Source: Hypsibius dujardini (taxonomy: Eukaryota; Tardigrada; Eutardigrada; Parachela; Hypsibiidae). From it: DNA of 21,749 bases. Positions 10,735 to 21,749 of the stretch are shown here, piece by piece (positions within the stretch are counted from its first letter, which is position 1; each line of letters opens with the position of its first letter). The DNA is taken from positions 1 to 21,749 of the forward strand of contig LRSR01002241.1 of NCBI GenBank assembly GCA_001579985.1. Reading direction: 5' to 3'. The translations under genes were made by a program, and so were the position numbers. The notes under the pieces are model-generated. The model saw nothing but the letters and a program-made list of their open reading frames with translations. It was not told where the DNA came from and searched no databases.

Positions 10735-11701
10735 GCTGAACAAACCGACCATATGCTCATTTTGGACTGCATTTTTGTGAGAGAAGCGGACGAACGAAAA
10801 ACAATCATCATGGCGGAGTGTTGAACAACGCATTGGGGAACATCAGGCGCGTTTTGCAACAACCCATCTGATAAACAGAGTACATTACTGCCGCAGTTTC
10901 AGCAGAGAGTCATTTTCCGGTTGATCACTGCCCGAACATTTTTTGTTGAAAAACGCATTTAATATTGTCTCCTAGATTTTTTTCTCTTTGTGCATTTCTA
11001 TGGAAAACCTATCTGAACGGCTGCGCTGGGGGGAGCGAGTACGCGTCGACTGTTTTCGTTTATTACGTTGCTGCTTATGTATGTTTTATAAGCTCTTTTC
11101 TATACGCCCACATAACATCTCATCCGTCGCCATCCCGTTGTTTGATAGCAGGTCAATCAATGAAAAAGGTATACTCACAACCACATGATTTCCCGTTTAG
11201 GGGTGAGGAAAGAAATTTTAGCACGGACATTCGAAGAGAACTGTATACTTACGACGTCACATCGTGCGTTAAGACAACCACACGACCCTTGTAAGAAATC
11301 AATTATCTAAGCACTAAAGCATAGTGAACAATCAGGCTATAAAAGAGCATGGTCAACCAGATAAGGGATTGTCTTAAGCACTATGTGAGGTGATGAGCAT
11401 ACACGGCGCTTGGAACGTGTGTCTGAAGAGTTGTAGAGTACAAACTCAGAATTACTTCAGATTAGACATGCAATATATATCTTACCAATATTTGCTGGAT
11501 CATAGATACCGGTACGTTGTAAATTTCTCTACCTATCGATGTCTTCATGATAACGAGGGCTTATCGCGTCGGTAGCGCAATCTTTGTGCAGCTTTCCATA
11601 TTCAAACTTCAGGTTAATAAGCGACATTCCATGATCGGTCTGTTTTGGTATTTCCTGCAGTTAATTTAGTCCGGCAAAGCTAACAACTGCGTTCTGGCAC
11701 C
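10735..11701. other. Intergenic region between collagen IV and ABCC genes
   Basis: This stretch should hold the collagen 3' UTR and the promoter and 5' leader of the transporter. I found no canonical AATAAA near the collagen stop. The small open frames (for example 10965-11294) have no recognisable family features. A TATA-box candidate is listed separately. Confidence 0.6.
11338..11345 (+). promoter_or_regulatory. TATA-box candidate upstream of the ABCC gene
   Basis: TATAAAAG matches the TATA consensus and lies about 364 bases before the transporter start codon. If used, transcription would begin near 11370 and the leader would be roughly 330 bases, possibly spliced. This is position and consensus only; no transcript evidence is available. 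Confidence 0.3.
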
Positions 11702-19228
<7,527 letters not shown>

Positions 19229-20256
19229 TCGTTGCGTGAAGCGTTTACCGGTTTTGAATTCATTCTGAAAAATCATGTACGCAACATACAGTAGGACGTG
19301 ATAAAAAAGTTAGATTGCTCATGCTAACGAACAGGTACGCTATAACTTCCTCATGGACCTAACCTTACGCTCACTGGCCATAAACACGACGAAGGAGGAG
19401 AGCGATGGTCGCTTATTTATTCCCCAGGTGGCTCAGCGACCTTTCTTGAACTGCAAACGCAGTCATGCAAGTTCTAATAATTCGGAACCAAATGAGCTGA
19501 AAGTTTCGAAAACGAAAAAGAAAAGGGAGTCTTGTGGTGCCGTTGATTGATACTCGTCACACAACGATGAGCGCAAACGAGACCTGGAGATTCACACATT
19601 CAATACATTCAATAGATCTAGGCTCAAACCACTAATCCCCACGCCTGCACGAGGACGAGTACATGTGCTTTTCGAGTGTGTTGATGACTTGCACAACTTC
19701 GATTGTGTTCTGCAGTTTCAGAGACGGCAGACGCATTTTCTTGGTAAACGATCAAACATCTAGAAAGATGGGAGACGAGGCGCATAAACGGCGACTCAAC
19801 CATATGTGAACTGGTACTCGCAGAAAGGTGTGAAATTTGATCTTTTTATTGTTTGAACAGAGGGTCTGTAGTTGGACGGCATTTCCTGTTGCCTCGATGT
19901 GGGAATACATTTATTCATTATTGCACACTGCAAGGCGTCGTCGTTCCAGCGCGACTACAGCGCGACCTGGCGAGTACGATACACATGATGATACAGTATA
20001 TGTCTGTGTGTTCCGGAGTGTTTGTTGTGGTTTTATAGCTCCGCCTTGTTCGCTGCATCGCCGCGCGGATGCACGCGGCGGGCGTGGGGGAGCACACTCC
20101 AATTCTAAACCAGAGAAGCACAACATCAGCCCATCCGCGCGACACTGCTTGAGTGCCTACTGGGTAGTGGCTCCCGTTTGGTTTGCTCGCTGTTTAATAC
20201 ACAAGTACTAGTATTTTTTGCGTTAAATCTTTCGAAGTATAATTTTTTAATCCACC
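19229..20256. other. Intergenic region after the ABCC gene
   Basis: This should hold the transporter's 3' UTR and sequence upstream of the small open frame at 20257. No canonical AATAAA was found close to the stop codon. Open frames such as 19353-19550 (basic, 65 residues) and 19837-20211 have no family features and I do not call them. Confidence 0.5.
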
Positions 20257-20769
20257 ATGGCAGATGACGTTTCGTCTACTTTTTTAATTAGAACATCTAA
20301 GCAGTCTATCGTAAAGGGGTGGTTTTATGTGCGAGGGTGTAATACAAAGCGGTTTGATTTTGCTGGTACGGGAAATAAGCCACGTTTTCTCTCCTTCCCC
20401 GGCGTCGACGACCGTCATTTGCGTCGTGAAGCCAGGGTCGAATTTAATGGGCGTCGTCATTCGGAGGGGTTTCTTCAATATCCAAAAAGGCAGCGGATCT
20501 GTGTAAAATACTTCGCGCCAGAAGACCTGGACGTGACAACCAAAAATCGAGAAGTCAAGCTGCACTCGACTGCGAAGAGCACTGCATCCCCTTGCCTTAT
20601 TCCCCTCCCCCCAGCAGGTCTACTTGCCACCACCGTAAACCAGGGCTATTACATTGTGAACATCCCATCAGCTCGTTTCTCACCTTCAGCGACCGAACCG
20701 ATGGATTTTTATTGCTCGGACGCTGCCGCAGGTAGAATTCCTAACGATTGCAAGCGTCACCAGCAGTAA
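20257..20769 (+). CDS. Hypothetical protein with degenerate THAP-like domain
   Basis: An uninterrupted 170-residue frame with an excellent start context (CCACCATGG). Residues 18-110 follow the pattern of THAP zinc fingers: a GCN turn (Cys 28), a basic-aromatic stretch with FLSFPG, a basic helix-like DDRHLRREAR, then RICVKYFAPEDL (Cys 82) and an AVP-like box replaced by TASPCLIPLPP. Only two of the four zinc ligands remain: the first Cys position is Phe or Tyr, and the final His is Tyr 85. THAP domains bind DNA and are often derived from P-element transposases. The frame may stop at 20767. It could instead splice: a donor at 20732 joined to an acceptor at 20819 or 20861 would extend it to a stop at 21002, and a donor at 20766 would end it quickly. 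It may be a pseudogene or transposon relic. Confidence 0.45.
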   Translation: MADDVSSTFLIRTSKQSIVKGWFYVRGCNTKRFDFAGTGNKPRFLSFPGVDDRHLRREARVEFNGRRHSEGFLQYPKRQRICVKYFAPEDLDVTTKNREVKLHSTAKSTASPCLIPLPPAGLLATTVNQGYYIVNIPSARFSPSATEPMDFYCSDAAAGRIPNDCKRHQQ

Positions 20770-21480
20770 GTTATTAACATAATTAACATAAAATATGTAT
20801 ATATTTAAATTTATTGCAGTATTTTCAGTAATTAAATTACTTATTTTTTGCTGCTATATAGACTTGAATTTATTTGATTTATTTGATGAACGATTGGCGG
20901 CGGCAGAGCCATATATGGATTACACTTTTCCGTTTTCTCTGACCGTGGATGACCACAATCTCACTTGCTCCAGTGGAAGAGAAAAAAGAGGGAAAAAGAC
21001 ATAAAACAAGGAATTTCACAATTCTGTGATAGAACCAGACATCGCCTCACCCGAAACCACTACCTAGAGAGAGACCAGTGAACCTACCAACGATAAGATC
21101 CCTCTCTGTTTACTATGCCTTCGTCATTGCAGGTACCCAGTTAACCACATATTGTGGCTGAACTTTGTCCGGTGAATGCACATTTTCCTGCGTCATTCAT
21201 ACAAAACCAGCTTATCACAACTGTTTCACTGTTGTTCTGTCAAGTCACAACGGCAAGGATCCTCTCCCAGCGCCTTCTTGATGTTAAGTTCTTGTGATAA
21301 CGATAGGTTATCATGCAATTGTCGGGTATACTATTACCATCCACAAATCATGTTCCCGGCTGCTCGTTTCGCGGCTACGAACTGATTAAGCACACCACAC
21401 TGGGAAGAGCTGAATATCTTTTTGGTGCAATGTTGTGTTGGTCCTAAATGAGCTAGACTGGCATTGACAATTTGACGATC
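20770..21480. other. Intergenic region before the second ABCC gene
   Basis: The first 100 bases are A/T-rich, with a good acceptor (TTTATTGCAG ending 20819) and another at 20861 that may belong to the preceding gene. A frame ending at 21004 encodes an acidic then Lys-rich tail (DDHNLTCSSGREKRGKKT) and could be its last exon. The rest should carry the promoter and leader of the next transporter gene; no clear TATA box was seen. Confidence 0.45.
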
Positions 21481-21749
21481 ATGGAGCTCGAAACGCTTTT
21501 TCCCGGAGACTTCTGTTCTGACGCCTTTTGGGTAAGTCCTGAACTGTGTAGCGCGCTGCAATTAATCAACACATCCATTGCGATCACTGCTTGAAACAAA
21601 CCTTCCGTGACACAGGACCGCAACCTGACATGGAATACTTCTCGGCCGGATCTGACGCAATGCTTCCAGACCACGGTCCTGGCGTGGGTGCCCACTGCCT
21701 TTCTCATCCTCACTATTCCGCTGCAGTATTACAGCGTTTCACAACTGAC
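21481..21749 (+). CDS. Second MRP-like ABCC transporter, 5' end only
   Basis: Exon 1 (21481-21531) encodes 17 residues, MELETLFPGDFCSDAFW, with a GTAAG donor. Exon 2 starts at 21616 after CACAG and is open to the window end. Exon 2 begins DRNLTWNTSRPDLTQCF and continues with a hydrophobic segment (VPTAFLILTIPLQYYSVSQL). This is collinear with exons 1-2 of the upstream transporter: same phase-0 junction after a Trp codon, and an identical 16-residue block PDLTQCFQTTVLAWVP. The gene is cut by the window edge, so its integrity is unknown. It is a tandem, same-orientation paralogue about 2.25 kb downstream of the first gene's stop. Confidence 0.9.

Noticed and set aside
19353-19550. 65-residue Lys/Ser-rich frame after the ABCC stop
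   Set aside because: Short, with no signature, and it probably lies in the 3' UTR or intergenic DNA.

Overview
The window is from an animal nuclear genome. Both recognisable genes are cut into many exons by short introns, mostly 50-110 bases with GT...AG borders and frequent TTTAG or TGCAG acceptors. They encode metazoan proteins: a type IV collagen of basement membranes and a full-length MRP-type (ABCC) ABC transporter. Compact genes, short introns and moderate GC suggest a small-genome invertebrate. An ecdysozoan such as a tardigrade is my guess, but the sequence alone does not prove it. No bacterial, viral, CRISPR or RNA-gene feature was recognised.

Layout, all on the + strand. Bases 1-3034 are non-coding as far as I can tell, with A/T-rich and polypurine tracts; the last part should hold the collagen promoter and 5' leader. 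Bases 3035-10734 hold a complete collagen IV alpha chain, modelled as 35 exons. Splice phases agree throughout and give 1738 residues: signal peptide, 7S region, interrupted Gly-X-Y helix and C-terminal NC1 domain. Bases 10735-11701 are intergenic, with a TATA-box candidate. Bases 11702-19228 hold a complete MRP1-like ABCC transporter, modelled as 25 exons and 1516 residues: TMD0, L0, TMD1-NBD1, linker, TMD2-NBD2. Bases 19229-21480 lie between two transporter genes and contain one notable open frame (20257-20769) with a degenerate THAP-like zinc-finger pattern. From 21481 the first exons of a second, closely related ABCC gene begin and run off the window, so the transporter is tandemly duplicated.

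The collagen is a secreted structural protein and the transporters are membrane efflux pumps, so I see no functional link between them beyond adjacency. Several introns carry tandem repeats: a GACACA microsatellite in the collagen gene, and 19-, 21- and 9-base repeats in the transporter. The one long transporter intron (about 760 bases) carries a near-perfect 28-base inverted repeat and interrupts the codon for the serine of the NBD2 signature motif. I found no new multi-gene system. The most worthwhile leads are the degenerate THAP-like ORF, the tandem ABCC pair, an extra cysteine in the collagen NC1 domain, and the inverted-repeat insertion.
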